Positions 20,823 through 34,800 of a DNA stretch of 64,000 bases are shown piece by piece (positions within the stretch are counted from its first letter, which is position 1; every line of letters starts with the position of its first letter). Below the pieces are notes generated by a model. The model was not told where the DNA came from, made no database searches, and worked only from the letters and a program-made list of their open reading frames with translations. Position numbers and translations under genes: made by a program. Source of the DNA: Taeniopygia guttata (lineage: Eukaryota > Chordata > Aves > Passeriformes > Estrildidae); contig NC_133050.1 in the NCBI RefSeq assembly GCF_048771995.1, positions 2,926,501 to 2,990,500 on the forward strand. The letters are read 5' to 3'.

Positions 20823-23800
20823 TAATTGAGGACTCTAGCACGGTGGTATGGCACGGCAGCTAAACAAGGCAAAAGAAAGGCTAGAATTGGCACCATTCCC
20901 ACCACTTTACATTTTGCCCTGTGTAAAGGAGATAGGAACTACAAGTTTCCTGTTCATGCACAATTTGCTGTCTGAGAGCACTCAGTTCTCCAGTCACAGG
21001 GGCTTGCAGGTCTGTGTCTGAGATGACTTTAAAAAAACAACATTTATGTGCAACACCTGTGTATCAAAACTTCACCATACAAATCACAAGGTTATTTCTG
21101 CTGTTAAGTGGATGAAAAAAACAAAAAGCAAAAAGCAAAAGCAAAACTGTAACCAAATAAAACAGGCAAACAAAACAAGCACCAAGAAAAAAACCAAACC
21201 AACACAAACACCCTCACAAATGCAGAAAAAGATAAAAATAGGTGAAGGAGGCAGAGATACAAGAGCAACCAATGGGCAGAGGAACTACCGGGAGGACAGC
21301 TTGTAAGAAAGGAGATAATAAGTGGCTACGGCATCAAACTAGCCGGGGACCTGAGATACTGTTCTCACCCTTCTGAAAACAATCTGACATAAAAATGAAC
21401 AGCAACATAAATTATGATGATTGTGATAATGGGAGTCTGCATGCTTACTTCAATATATGCATTGTGTGTGAGTTGTGTTTTCCTTGATAAGTCACATCAT
21501 CTTGCAAGGGTTTGTTGCAAGGGTTTGCAAAGAAAAATACTGCAGTGGAAAAGGAGGCTGGCTTGGAAAACATTGAAAGCAAGAGCTAAAATGGAAGTAC
21601 CAGTTTTTAATATGTTTTTTGGTTCGTTTGCTGTTTGTTCATGGGGTTTTTGTCTGTCTTGGAAAGCAGCCCCTCGAATGTTAATGCACACAACATGTTG
21701 TTTGTAAAGGGCTGTCTTTGCAAAAAACCTTGCAGTTTTATGATGCAAGACAGAAACAGCTTCCCTTGGGCTCCAGCTGGAAGGCTTGGAAATGTGTTCC
21801 AGAAACTCCTGATAGGACAGAGTCTGATTAACACAATTTGATGTGATGAAATGCAAGATGTAAGGTATCCAGTCAAATAATCAGAATATTTAAATGCCAA
21901 GCAGCGGGAAAGGGCCATGCATTGGAATGACAGGAAACAGAGGCATAATGGACAAATTTCTCAGGCAAACCAGACCAGAAGCACTGGGAGCACAAAGGGA
22001 GACACCCAGGATGGTATAAATAAATTCACTTTCATAGGTGGAGTTATTGATGGTTAATTATATGTTGTTATGGATTGTTAATTAATATAATGAGTTGATA
22101 TATAATTAATATGGTAAGTTATTGACTTGAATGTACAGTTGTTTAAGTGTATGTCTATGGCTACTAAACAGAGACAGGGGGGTTGCAAGAGTAAGAATCT
22201 TCTAGAAAAGTCACATCCTAGGGTGATGACAGCAACTGGAACTAGGACTGGGAAACGAGCCACCCGGTAAAATTGCTGTGTTCCAAAATGATTGGTCAGG
22301 ACTGCATCCTCTTACAGAGCTGTCAGCGACCCAGAAAAGGACCAGTGGGCCAGAGGATCCAAAGCGCAACAATCAAGCACCCCCAGGAGACTTTAAAAAA
22401 TCCCTGAGTGCAGAGAACCCGGGCTCTTTCAAGGGTACCTCGTGTCCACAGGAACACCTTGTTACACAGCACTGTTAGAGCTCCTCTGGCTTGTCGTGCA
22501 GGCCTTAGGCTTACCCTGAGGCCTTGTCCTCTGCTAATCTAAGCTTTTAAAAACAGGCATATGTTTTTTTTAAAAGCCATCAACCTCCTTTTAATTTCAG
22601 TTTGCCTTTTTACCACAAGGAGGCCCAGCAGATCCTTGCTGAGGACCCATTTCATGCAAGAACTGGCACCCCAGACATTAAATCAATTCAAAATAAAAGG
22701 GTGGGGGGAGGCGGCAGTGAGATGGCTTCACAGGTTCAACTCTGCACTCTGCTTCTGTCACTGACATTAGCTAAGTTCCTGTGCTTGTTTTCCTGGACAA
22801 TTTGTAGTCAACAGAGCTTCAGTGCCTTTGGTCAAATCAGTCTTAAGAGCAGCTTGGGGCTGAGTCAGTCATTTAGACCTGAGCACGGACTGGGGTCCAG
22901 CAAACAAAAGAACATCAGCTGCAGGCCACCCATAGAGCTTTTCCTATTAATGAGCACAAAACCTTGATTTTTGCAAACAGAGGGATGCTGGGAGGATTTT
23001 TGCACCTGAGAATGGATTTAGGAGCTGTTAGAGACATGGCCCTCTCCTATGACAGATCCCAGGTGAGCAGGAATGACCCCAGCTTATTGTGAGCTTCAAA
23101 GGAAAACAGGAACAAATGTTTTCCCACTTTTTTGGGTCTTTTCTAGGATATTTCTTTTTGTATTCCATCACCTTATTTAGCTTTTGAGTGCTGCTGGGCA
23201 TTGAGAAGAGTCTATAATTGTGCTGGGTGTTCTTTTTCCCTTAGCAGTTAGTGTGAAGTTAGAACAGGGCCCTGGGCACAGGCAGTTCAGATTTGCCAAT
23301 CTCCCATGCTCTCCCCTGCATTTGTCAATGTCTGAGTTTCACCAACTATTATGTTGCCAACTTGCCTAGTTCTGTTCCCATGAAGTTTATCACAGCCTTC
23401 TCTTAGGAAGATAAATAATGTTGTTTTCTGAAAATCCTGCTGACATCATTTTTCTGTTCTACACTTCGTTTCTGCCTTTCTGGATAATGAATGAGTGTAT
23501 TAAATGCTAACTACAGTCCAGATCCTTGGGACATACTAATATTAGCCTCCTACTGAATTGAAAACTGACAGCCTAATGAATTAAAACTCTTTGCATGGGA
23601 ACAACAGTATTGACACAGGGAAAATCAGGATGACTTGTGATTTACTTGTAAGCTGAAGAAAAAATCAAACCAAAACACATCCCAAAACTTTGCAAGTGCA
23701 AGTACCTGCGATTTTCACTGAATTTAATTATGGGTCTTGAAAAAAAATAACAGGCTACGTGAGGAAAAACCAAATCTAATTTTAAAAGAGGGGGGAAACT

Positions 23801-26800
23801 ACCTCTGTATTCCTGTTCCCTTTGCTGTGTATGGCATCACTGAACTATAAAACAGTACCTTAAGCATTTTCCCCCAGTGAAACTGCTAAAAGTGCCTTGG
23901 CTAGAATATCCTTGGAAAATCAAAGCTTGTTTAGGTATTTGATCCAGAGAGGACAAGGTAAGCATTTATAGCTAATCAAGCCTGAAGTCAAAGATGAACA
24001 AGATGAACCAAACTGATGACTATTGTAGCTTTAATCATGCTGGCAGGACATGCTGCCTTCTCAAAGTAATTTAGATTTTTCTGGATATCAGAAAAAGTCC
24101 CGCATTTCTCTGATACTTTGGTATAGTATCTGTAGTGGATATTTCTGAAAGCAAAAAATACATTTGGAATAAACATCACCAAACCACATAAAAAAGGGCA
24201 GTTTCTTAGTGTTCTGCCACTGTTATAAAAACTAATATATTAAAACTTAGATGTGTTATAAATTTCAGCAGAAAGTCTAGAGTTATTCCTGGAACTACGA
24301 TACTTCAACATCTAAAAAGTGTGTAATTTATACAGCTTTAAAAACTCTAATTAGTGTCTTCCAAGTACAAATCATCTTGTTTGAACTTTGTCCCAAAGGA
24401 GAGGTAGAAGAATACAAAAAATGTTAATGAATATTCATATGCTATTGAAGTGAACCTCCTTCATGCATGAACACTATGAGGGACCAAATTTTCTTAGCAC
24501 AAAAAGTGTGCTACTTCACAGAAAGTGTGCAGGTGTAATAATGCATTTAATTGAAAATTTATTGAACTAAACACCTGTGTTACTAAACTAATAGGCCTTT
24601 CCATGGGAAACCATGAAGTTCTTCGGGAAATCTGACATGCTTTACTAAAGTTTTCAGTAAGTTCTATCAAAGCAGATTCCTTTACTCGGGTTAGAAGAAC
24701 TTACAAAATGCCTGACATTTAAAATTACTGTCCTGTGCCTCACTATCTGCAATGAATTTGTCTCAGAGACATTGTATTTAACCTTTTTATTTGCTACAAA
24801 TCTGCAGTTGCAGATTCACATCAAAGACAACTTTTTTGCTCCATAAATTAATCCAATTTTTCAATGTTGAATATTCCATTCCCCACAGTAACTTGATTGG
24901 TAGATAGCTTACCTGGAAAAGTGACCCTGAAAGGATTTTAGGAGACAAAACAGAAATCAGGGCACCTGAGTGCAGTATATGATCTGTTATAGTCTGTGGT
25001 ATATTGCAGCACCTCCTGTTTTTCCACTGACATTCTTGTGAAGGAAGTGATGACTCCTTTGAAGGACTCACTGTGCATGTAAAAGAATTTAGGTTTCTTC
25101 AAGGTGGGCAGGAGGAGTTGAATTTTTAGTACTTATGTATATATTAGAATGAAAAGAAATATTTTAAATTAAGAAATGCAATTTTAGAGTTGAAATGCAC
25201 ACTTTCTAGTGTCTCTGTAGATGGGGAAGTCTGAGATCCTTGTTTTTTAGGTACAGAACCCTATAGATCACTGTCAGTGCTGAGATAAATCAGATCAGAA
25301 GACTTCTACATGAAGAGAATGGGAAAAATAGAAAAGATGATGGGATTTTATACATTGTCCCATGTTGGTGTTTAATGCATAAAAAATAGCAAACGAATTC
25401 AGAAGAGTGTTCATGTTTAAAACAGACTCAGAATTATTGTACTGGAATGCCTACTTAAGATTTGTGAGTTGTACATAGTATAATTTGCAATCAAGTAACC
25501 TTGAAAAGACCAAATGCACTTTTGTTAGTACTATTAACTGTATTAAACATATTCACATGCCTGCTCATAAATAGTATTCATTATTTTCAAGATGTAAGAT
25601 TTCTGTGTTCTGCTAAATTTCCTAGGTGTAGTTAAAGCAGAAACAAAGGTTGGGATTTTTGTTTGTTACTTGTCTTATCTTGTGAATTCTCCTCGCTCCT
25701 GCATTCATTGAGTTGTTGGGTGAATAGCTCATTAATGTGATTTCTATCTGTGTACAAAGGCACAAGGCAGAAGCACTGTCATGTAACAGCTTGAAAAGAC
25801 ACCGACAAATAACCTCCTTTCATAACCATAAATTTACATTAGAAAGATAGATAAACTCTGAAGTGAAAATCCGTTATTTTTATCTGGTGCAACTATTTCA
25901 TAATCTCAATGTTATCAGACTCATCCTGCATAAATTAGTGAGGTCTTGGGATTTTACAGGATCTGGGAAAGTCTTGCATCTCGAATGGATTTATCCCATA
26001 GGAACAGGGATCTAAAGAGCTGCATTTCTCTGTGGGGACTGAGTTGTACCTGGTACACATTGGAAAACTCCCAGCAGCATCCCTGGCAGATGAAGCTGTG
26101 CAAAGAAAGGCAGGCTTGACTCTTATTTTACCCATTTTCTAAACACAAGAACTTGTCTCAATAACCTGAATGAACTGAACCTCCATCAATTTTAAACATT
26201 CCTTCCTCGACACCAGTAACTGCCTGCCTTAATTTTTGACATTTTCTGAATTTATGCCTTCCTTTGGCCTAATGCCTTGGAAGGAAGGAAAATCCTGCCA
26301 GGATAACCAAAATAGTCAGTTTTATATTGCTGTCAGTCCATCATTACCCCTGTAGAAAGCAGTAGTAAGGCTGAAAGGATGTTCTCATAAAACCTTCCAT
26401 AGGTGTATGAAGATACAAAAGTCTAATACAGTAAATTGAATGTGATTACTGGTGGAGAAAGTGATCCAGAAATAACTGGAAAAGGACTCTTTCTGTACTC
26501 TGTAAGTCTCAAATACCCGTGTGAGGTAATGCAGTGTAACGCCTCATCCATCCTGGGATTCTCTGAGTCTTTTGCTGGCGCTAAGGGACACCAGCTGAAG
26601 TGCTGTTCCTCTGTTGTTGGTTTTTAGGTACCTTTTAATATATTGGATGCTTTACATACTTCTTTGACTGAAGTTCCTTTGCTGGAGATACTTTTCAAGG
26701 CTCTGCAGCTATGAGGGTGGAACCAGCAAGCAAATTAAGCAGAAAAAAGCCCAGCAATGAAAGCCATTGAGCTGGTCAGTCAGGAAATATATGTGCTATG

Positions 26801-29554
26801 ATCTCAGTGATGGGTGAGACAGACAAGGGGAGCAGCAGCCTGCCAGGCAGGAAGGAAGCTGACCATCTTTCCCAGTGATTTTTGCAGGATACTGTTCTGC
26901 TCTGCAGCGTAAACACAGACAGCATCAGTCAAAAAAAGAGACCCATCACTGTTACTCTGCTCTAAAGTTACTATTCCCAGACCACCTTCTTTGTCAACTC
27001 TAGTGACTTGCCCTTTTCATCTCCTCCTCAGCATGGTGTAGGCAACTCCCCATTCTCTTCCCAACCAGAGCTGCATCCCTACAGGAAAAGGTGTTTCATT
27101 AAATGTATTACTAGTGCTTGTCAGGCATTCTTCAGCCTTTCAATCAAATATTATTTTATTTGAGAGGTTCAAGAGTGTGATAATGGAGAATGTTTTTCAT
27201 CATTCTGCTGGGTGAGCCCTGATTATTTCAGCTTAATGAAACTGCTCTTACAAGTAAATTGTACCTAATGCATTCAGCTGCTGAAACTTCACAGAGCTGG
27301 TCCTACACTGTTAACTCACAAGTACAGACATACCTGCAGGGGTTAAGATTGGAGCTGGTTTGAGTCATCCTCACCCAGCACACTTTAAAATAACCCTCCA
27401 CACCTCATTGCCTTACCATTTTGCTGAAGTTTCACCTTCTAAGTTGCATTTATTTAGAGTTGGTTTTGTTGTTTGGGTTTGGGCGCTCTTGGGGGGTGTG
27501 TTCTTTCGCTCCAAAGATAAGTTTAAAATATTTTAAATTACTCAGACATTTAAAAATATGAAATGCCTGAAAATTAAGCCAGGTGTTTCTTGTCCAGATG
27601 GTCCTTTATCAGCGTGCCATTCAAATACTTCCTTTTCTTGAACAAGGATTTAAAAGTATTTCACTGTCAACAGATCACCTAATCATATATTGACACACAT
27701 TTTTCTAGCTTTATGAAAAACATATTTCCCTCAGAAATTGATAGATTTAAAAGATTTGATCAGAGTACATGTCTGTCTGGTTCCTTGGCAGTGTTTTCAG
27801 ATCTTCTGACCAACCAAGTGAGTTTGTAAAATCTTTCAGTAATTCTCTCCCTTTTAGTTTCATATTCCAATAGAAACATGATCAGCACCTGGTGTTTTGT
27901 TATTTATTGCATGTATTTTGATTGCCTCTAAAATCTCCTGAAATTCTTCCACAAAAGGCTCAGCTTCTTAGGGAACAACCATTTATTGTTTGCCTATCTC
28001 CCTCCTTAAGCAGCTTATTAAAGCACTCCCTCTTATCGCTCTGTAATCACATTCTTTGTGACCAAGGCATTTCCATTTGTGTTCTTTATCAGACTTACTC
28101 AGGTGTACATTGATATGTCTGTAAAATTACCTCCAATTCCTGGCAGGTGTATCCTGCTCCCATTCTCCGGCACACCGGGAAACCCTGAGAGGAGGTGTTT
28201 GCACTGTCTGTCCTGGCAGGAGGGCTGTGCTGACTCCTATGGATCTCACAGCAGCGCAGAAAGGAAAAGTGGAGCAGTGCAGCAACGCTGCTAAGTCAGC
28301 CCCTGATGTTTTAGTGAGTCCTTCCTACCCCTGAGGTGGAGACTCCTCAGAGCACACCCTGACTGCACTGGCTGCCCCCCAGCTCAGCCTCCTCTGGCCA
28401 AAAGAAATGCTAACACAGTGCTGCAGTGCATGACTTACAATTCAAGGGAGCACACAATTCACTTGGTAATTTTACCATATAATGGAAACTGTAGATTTGC
28501 TCATCAATGTCCCCTGCCTTACTCTGTTCTTAAAACCGCTAGGTATGCACTGAAAGGTGTGTTGGATGTTTACTTGCAATACTTCACTGTCATGTTTCAT
28601 CAATAGGCTTTAAGGTCCCAGCTGCACCTTGCTGATCCTTATGAAAAGAACTCAAGTCTAAGAAGTATTTGCTACTGGAAAATTATTCTTCTCACATTGA
28701 ATACTCATCACCACCGCTGCTGATGAGAGAAAGGAAATAAATTCTGAGATTGCACACTCTGCTTTTAAAGCTAGGAAGTATTAGGATACAGACATTTCCT
28801 CACCTCATTCACAACACAGGCTGCAAAATACTCATTATCTACCTCTTATTTACTCAGTTGTAATTGTACTAACTGTAAACACATTGTACTCTTTAGCCAT
28901 GGGCAATTTTATACATTCCTCCCTAATATCCCAGTCTTTACTGAACTTATCTTCCTAACATGTCTACAAAGAAAGCTTCCAACTTCACTGAGAGAAATAG
29001 TAAAGAAGATAAACAACCCTCAGTATTTTGGGGGGCGATTTAAAGTGCAAGAGCTTGATTTGCCAACACCTTTAATATCACACATCTTTCTAGGCCCAGC
29101 TCCTATTAACTTAAATTGCATAGTTCAGCTCTTCTCTAAATCAGACCATACAATTTCATGATCGTTAATCAGAAAATGAGTAATACACGCACAGAAGCTG
29201 CAGGGAGAACTGAACTGTCCAGCAGCACACATTCCTCTGGGATAGAAAGTGGAACAGCATTGCTGAGGTACTGATAAGTAAAACACAAGCTGAATAAATA
29301 GTGCAAATAGTGCTCCTATGTAAAGAGAACGTCCTGTAGAAGTTTACTTGCTTAGAATAAATGAGAACTGACTAACTTTGGTAATACCACCTAAATTAAA
29401 GCTGGGTAAACTTTTAGCTCATGTGCCTGGACAGCAAGCTGATCTTCTGAGTAGGATTTAAGGATCTTTTAAGGATCTCCAACATGCATGTGACCTTTCT
29501 GAAATCCATTCTCCTGATGCCTATGTGTACCATGCTTCTTTCATAGGTAAGGAC
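20823..29554. other. 8.7 kb AT-rich region without a recognisable gene
   Basis: Includes an A-rich run at 21106-21240 (AAAGC/AAACA type) and long AT-rich unique sequence from 23 to 29 kb. Only short, unrecognised frames. A possible LTR remnant lies at 21.97-22.56 kb. Confidence 0.5.
21970..22560 (+). mobile_element. Possible solo LTR remnant
   Basis: Contains CCAAT-box-like GATTGG at about 22,290, a TTTAAAAAA box near 22,393 and promoter-like GC-richer sequence after an AT-rich lead, in an LTR-like order. No clear TG...CA ends or target duplication. No retroviral coding sequence is present. Confidence 0.25.
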
Positions 29555-29985
29555 AATCAGATCCTTCACACATGGAGCATCACTCATACAAGGAAAGGCT
29601 GGGACAATTGGGTTTGTTCAGCCTGGAGAAGCTTTGGGGTGACTTAATTGTGGCCTTCCAGTACCGTAAGGAATTGACAAAAAAAAATAGGGAGAGGCTA
29701 TTTGTAAGGGCCTGGGGTTACAAGAAGAGGGAGGGTGGCTTCAAACTGAAAGAGAGGGGTTTGAGATTAGATGTTAAGAATAAATTCCTCCCTGTGAGGG
29801 TGGAGAGGCCCTGGCACAGGTGCCCAGAGCAGCTGTGGCTGCCCCTGGATCCCTGGCAGTGCCCAAGGCGAGGTTGGACAGGGCTTGGAGCAGCCTGGGA
29901 CTGTGGAAGGTGCCCAGGGCAGGGGCGGGAGTCGGTGATTTAAGGCCCCTTCTGACCGAAACCATTCTGAGATGCTGTGGTAATG
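29555..29985 (+). mobile_element. CR1 LINE 3' fragment
   Basis: A 3' CR1 segment: GGTTTGTTCAGCCTGGAGAA, CAGAGCAGCTGTGGCTGCCC, GGACAGGGCTTGGAGCAGCC and GAAACCATTCTGAGATGCTG. Confidence 0.92.
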
Positions 29986-30029
29986 AATGAACAGTTTCTC
30001 AGCATAGCTGTTAGCACCAGTGTGTCCGG

Positions 30030-30250
30030 GGAACATGAAGGGGGCCAGGAAGGCCAATGGCACCCGGCTTGTTCCAGCACTGCTGTGGCAGCAGGACCAG
30101 GGCAGTGACCGTCCCGCTGTGCTGGGCTCAGCTGAAGCCACGCTTCGAACCCTGTGTTCAGCTTTGCTACCCACGACATAACAGACATTGCGGTGCTGGA
30201 GCCTGGCCGGGGAAGGGGAAGGGTCTGGAGCACGACTCCACGAGACACTG
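30030..30250 (+). mobile_element. CR1 LINE fragment, more 5' part of the element
   Basis: GGCCAGGAAGGCCAATGGCA, CAGCAGGACCAGGGCAGTGA and GACATTGCGGTGCTGGAGC match the CR1 region that normally precedes the part found at 29555-29985. The order is reversed relative to an intact CR1, so these are two insertions or a rearrangement. Confidence 0.85.
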
Positions 30251-30325
30251 GGGGTTAGGCCCGGAGAAAAGGACGTTTTTCAAACAGCCGGCGCCTGGCC
30301 ATTGGCACCGCGTGAGTTCCCCTGA

Positions 30326-30805
<480 letters not shown>

Positions 30806-31337
30806 TGAGTGCAGGTGCCGCCGCCCTTTGTCCGTTCTCCCCCCCGGCTCCTGCGGCGGCTCCCCGGCCCGCGGCGGGGCCTGACGGCTCCCAGGCAGCC
30901 GGGCCCTCTCCCACCGCTCTCACCTCGCTGCTGGCGGGTTTGGGCGGCCCAGCAGTGCGGGAGCAGGCACGGAGAGCATCCCGAAGGGGAAAGGTTGTTT
31001 GTTGTCTGCAGTGGGGGTTCAACCCGCTGGAGGGGGGCAGTGTCTGCAGGCCGGGCCCTGGGCAGGAGGTCCCTGCTTGTAAAGGAAGCTTCCCGCCATG
31101 GCTCCGTGCCCGACATGTGCCTCTCACCGCTGTGCACCCACCCACACACCCCACACGTATTCACCTGCTTCTCTCTGTACCCCACACACACACTCCACCT
31201 GCTGCTCCAGGTACCGTGCCCACTGTGCCTCCACACCCGCACTGCTCACCCTGCCACCCCGCACTCCCGCAGTGCCACCACACACATGGCCACAGTCCCA
31301 AGTGTGCAGGGACAGCGCCCAAAGTGCTGCTGCTGTG

Positions 31338-31433
31338 GAAATACCCCTTCTCTTGCTGTGCTCAGTAATGAAATACCCCTTCTCTTGCTGTGCTCAGTAA
31401 TGAAATACCCCTTCTCTTGCTGTGCTCAGTAAT
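31338..31433. repeat. Three perfect 32-bp tandem units
   Basis: Units begin at 31338, 31370 and 31402 (GAAATACCCCTTCTCTTGCT...) and appear identical, indicating very recent slippage or unequal exchange. Confidence 0.95.
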
Positions 31434-31750
31434 GAAGGTCCTGACAGCTCTGAGCTCAGGCTGTGGACATAAAGGAGTCATAGCTAAGTCGGGAGCTTCT
31501 CACTGCTGCTGCAAGTGTAGGTAACAGCGCCCTTAAGACTCCACCTGGGAACAGTGAAGTGGAGTTTCAAAAGTGAAAGCTTTCCCAGTTTTCTCAGTGT
31601 TGAGCACGTGGGATGTACTCCAGGAACTTTTGGCTGGGAGCCCCCTTCCTGCCTGGCACAGGGGGGAGGACTGGGTAGTGTTGAGCACAGAGGCTGAAGG
31701 CAAATCCCACAGCATGGGCAAATTTAGAAAGCTCATGGTAGTCTTCATGG

Positions 31751-31809
31751 TAAACAAATGTTGCCAACTCCTTGTCCTTGTAAACAAATGTTGCCAACTC
31801 CTTGTCTTT
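31751..31809. repeat. Two 30-bp tandem units
   Basis: TAAACAAATGTTGCCAACTC begins at 31751 and again at 31781. Confidence 0.95.
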
Positions 31810-34800
31810 TCTGTCGAGCTCTAGAGTGGTAACTTAATCAGTAATGAGCAGGAGGTACCCACCTGAAAAAGAAGCAGCAGTTGAGGTATGTTTAGGATGA
31901 TACTTCCCAATGTGCCAGATGGATGTGTGTAGCAGTTTTCAGGTTTTTTGTGTGTGGCAGTTACTGAAACACATCTTAAAGGGCTATGTTTTCATTCTCT
32001 TTGTTTCTTTGCTTGGTTGTTGTACATTTCTCAATCTCTGGGCTGGGAACAACGCTTTGGTCTGTTACAATTTTTATATTTGAGGATGCTTGTGAAGAAG
32101 AGCAGTAATTTTACCCAGAAGTCAACTAAATGAAAGTTACTAGATGAGATGCTTGTGGTCATGTAATTTAATTTTTAATGGACTGCTTTAGTGAAAATCT
32201 CATAAGTGTGGGTTTTTTCTCTTTCCTTACTCAAATTTTTGAAGGCTGCTGAGTCTTTAAAAGGGTTTGGTTTATGAAGTAAAGTACATTGCATAAAGCT
32301 AAACTCCAAAACTCATCAAAGCACTAGTATAATCGGGGAGTATAGACTCCCTTTCCTGTTTGCCAGTGAGCTGTGAGATGATGCTGGGCTGGCTGCAGCC
32401 ATTCCTGCACATGCCAGGTGCTATCCCGCTGTCAGAAGCATGGAGATCTCTGCTAATCTCACTAAAGTCTTCAAATGAAAATATGTAAGATTGTTCTCCA
32501 GAGACATGCCATATTTTATCTACGTATCTCTAATGGAAGTGATTTTTGTATACTTCAGAGCATGTTCCATTGGTGCTGTTTGCCAGTATACAATGGCTCA
32601 TATCCCTCATGCAAAGGGGCCTCAACATCCTTTTCCATCCTCTCCCTCTGCCCTTCAGAGATGACTTTTGGCTGAGAATTCAGGAAATTACACCTAATTC
32701 ACCTTCTGTGTGCTGTCATCTTCTGTGGCTTGTAGAATGAGCATTTATTGACTTCTGCTTTGCAAGGCCTGGCAGGATGGGGGTTGTGAAACTCGACGTG
32801 TGCTCGGCAAACCCTCCGGAGGAAGGAGCCGTGTGTGTGCCTGAGCAGATGCAGCAGTTGCACCCGGGGCTCTCTCCCTCTGCATCCTTGTCCTCGCAGG
32901 CCTGGAGCTGTGGGGGGACAGAAGGAATTGTGTCTGGAGGAGCAGCAGCACAGCCACTTGCTGACACCTGTGCTTCCTGTCTGAAGGAGCTGTTACTGGA
33001 GAGGGGCTGTCGAACTGACCAAGTTAGGGAGTACCAAATGCACTGGCTTGGGATGGAGTGACTCTTCCTCACATTTGGGAAATGATAGGTGTGTTTGCAT
33101 GCATGAAAGCAGGGGTTTGAATGGAAATGGTCAGATTCAGGCCCTCTGTGTCTGGAGAGGGGACTGGGGGTTTGGGATATGGGAGATTGTGGCCTATGGG
33201 AGCTGTTCTGGTTGTACAGCAGCATCTGATAGCTGCTTGACACCTTTTGAAGGTCTGCATTACTCATCTCAAGCATTCAGAATTCAAAGGCAAGTGTCCA
33301 ATTTCCTGAAAGATCAGTCTATAGCATGTTGTGACTTTACTTTTTCCCAGTTTCCCTTTCAGCCTTCAAGTTTACGTCTGAAAGTAGGATATTTTCAAAG
33401 TGATTGTAGTGGTGTCTGAGAATTGCACTGATTGAGAGGAAAAAGGTCAAGTTCTGTCATCATCCCAACAGACTGGGAGTAATGGTAAAGTTACAAGCAT
33501 GGCTCTAAAGTATTTTCTGGATTTCAAAATGCTCATGCCTTCTGGAGTTTGGGTTGCCTTTATATTAAAATTATTTTTTGGAAAAAGCTTTGTTTTCAAA
33601 GCAGACGGTGTTTCCATCTGTTAATATTGTACGTGGCACTATTTTCAGGCATAAAATACAGTCTGTGCAGATATATTTAGCATTTCTATTGCATCTGTAT
33701 TTGTCTTTTAACCACCTTAATCCATAAATTGCACCTGAAAGAATGAAAGCATTCAAAAGCAGAATTTTCTCCTTGAAACCTGCCATACCATAATAACATT
33801 TTTTGGGGAAGGATGGGAACACACACACACACACAAAAAAATATTCCCCCCAAGGCAGGCTCCATGGCTGGGTATTTGTAGCAGAAATTATCTGCAGTGT
33901 ACAAATATGTTTACATATTTCATTGTTTCATGGAGCGTAGAACTGAGATACATGGTGAGGGCTGGTGGAAATGAAGAGGAGTTTATTGCCACCTTAATGA
34001 AAGGTTTGTGTGTGCTACTGAAGCCCTCACTGAAGGAGTTGCAATGAGGTAATTGCCATGGGAGAGGAGCTGGTGGCACAACAGTAAAGGGGGAGATGCA
34101 GTGGCTGAGTGGTGTTGGAGCTGTGGGATGCACAGGTACTTGCAGAGAGCCCAAGCCCACTGCACAGTGCTGCTGTCACAGTAGTTGGCTGGCCAAGCTC
34201 ATTTTCCAGCTCCTTACCTTGTCGTGTTGTTGTTATAGATTGATCTTACTTCTCCGTCTGCTGGCTTGTGTGCTTTTAAAAATCTGTATCAGTAGTGTTG
34301 TTCATTGAGATCTGTTGCTTTGCTCTAAGACCAATAGTCTCATCCCTGGTAATGTGGGAGTTGTGTTGCTTCCTGGATCACCTCTTTTACCACAGGTCTA
34401 AAAAACCTGTCTGACTGTCACAAAAAATGTTTTGTGTGAGCTATTGTTAACTTCCGTATTGTGAAGTGACATCTTAAATAATGTTTGTTCTCCCTCTCCC
34501 TGACTCACCTGTCTGTGCTTTCCCAGCAGGGCTTCAAGCTCTTGGAAGTGCCAGCAGGAGCTCAGGACTGGTTTGAGGTGTGCTGGGTGGTAAAGTGAGA
34601 GGGGCTGTGCTGCTGTGACTCAGGTGTGTGTGTTACCTGAGAGTGTTGGCTCAGAACCAGAGCAGGGGGTGCGAGTCTGTGGCAGAAGTGTTCTGACAGA
34701 GCCCAGGAGGCAGAAGAAATAATGTTGTTTCTCTTAGCTGATGTTTGAATATCAGTGCAAGTTTACTGTTGAAAAAAGCTTTTTCTCAGTCTGAGCATCA

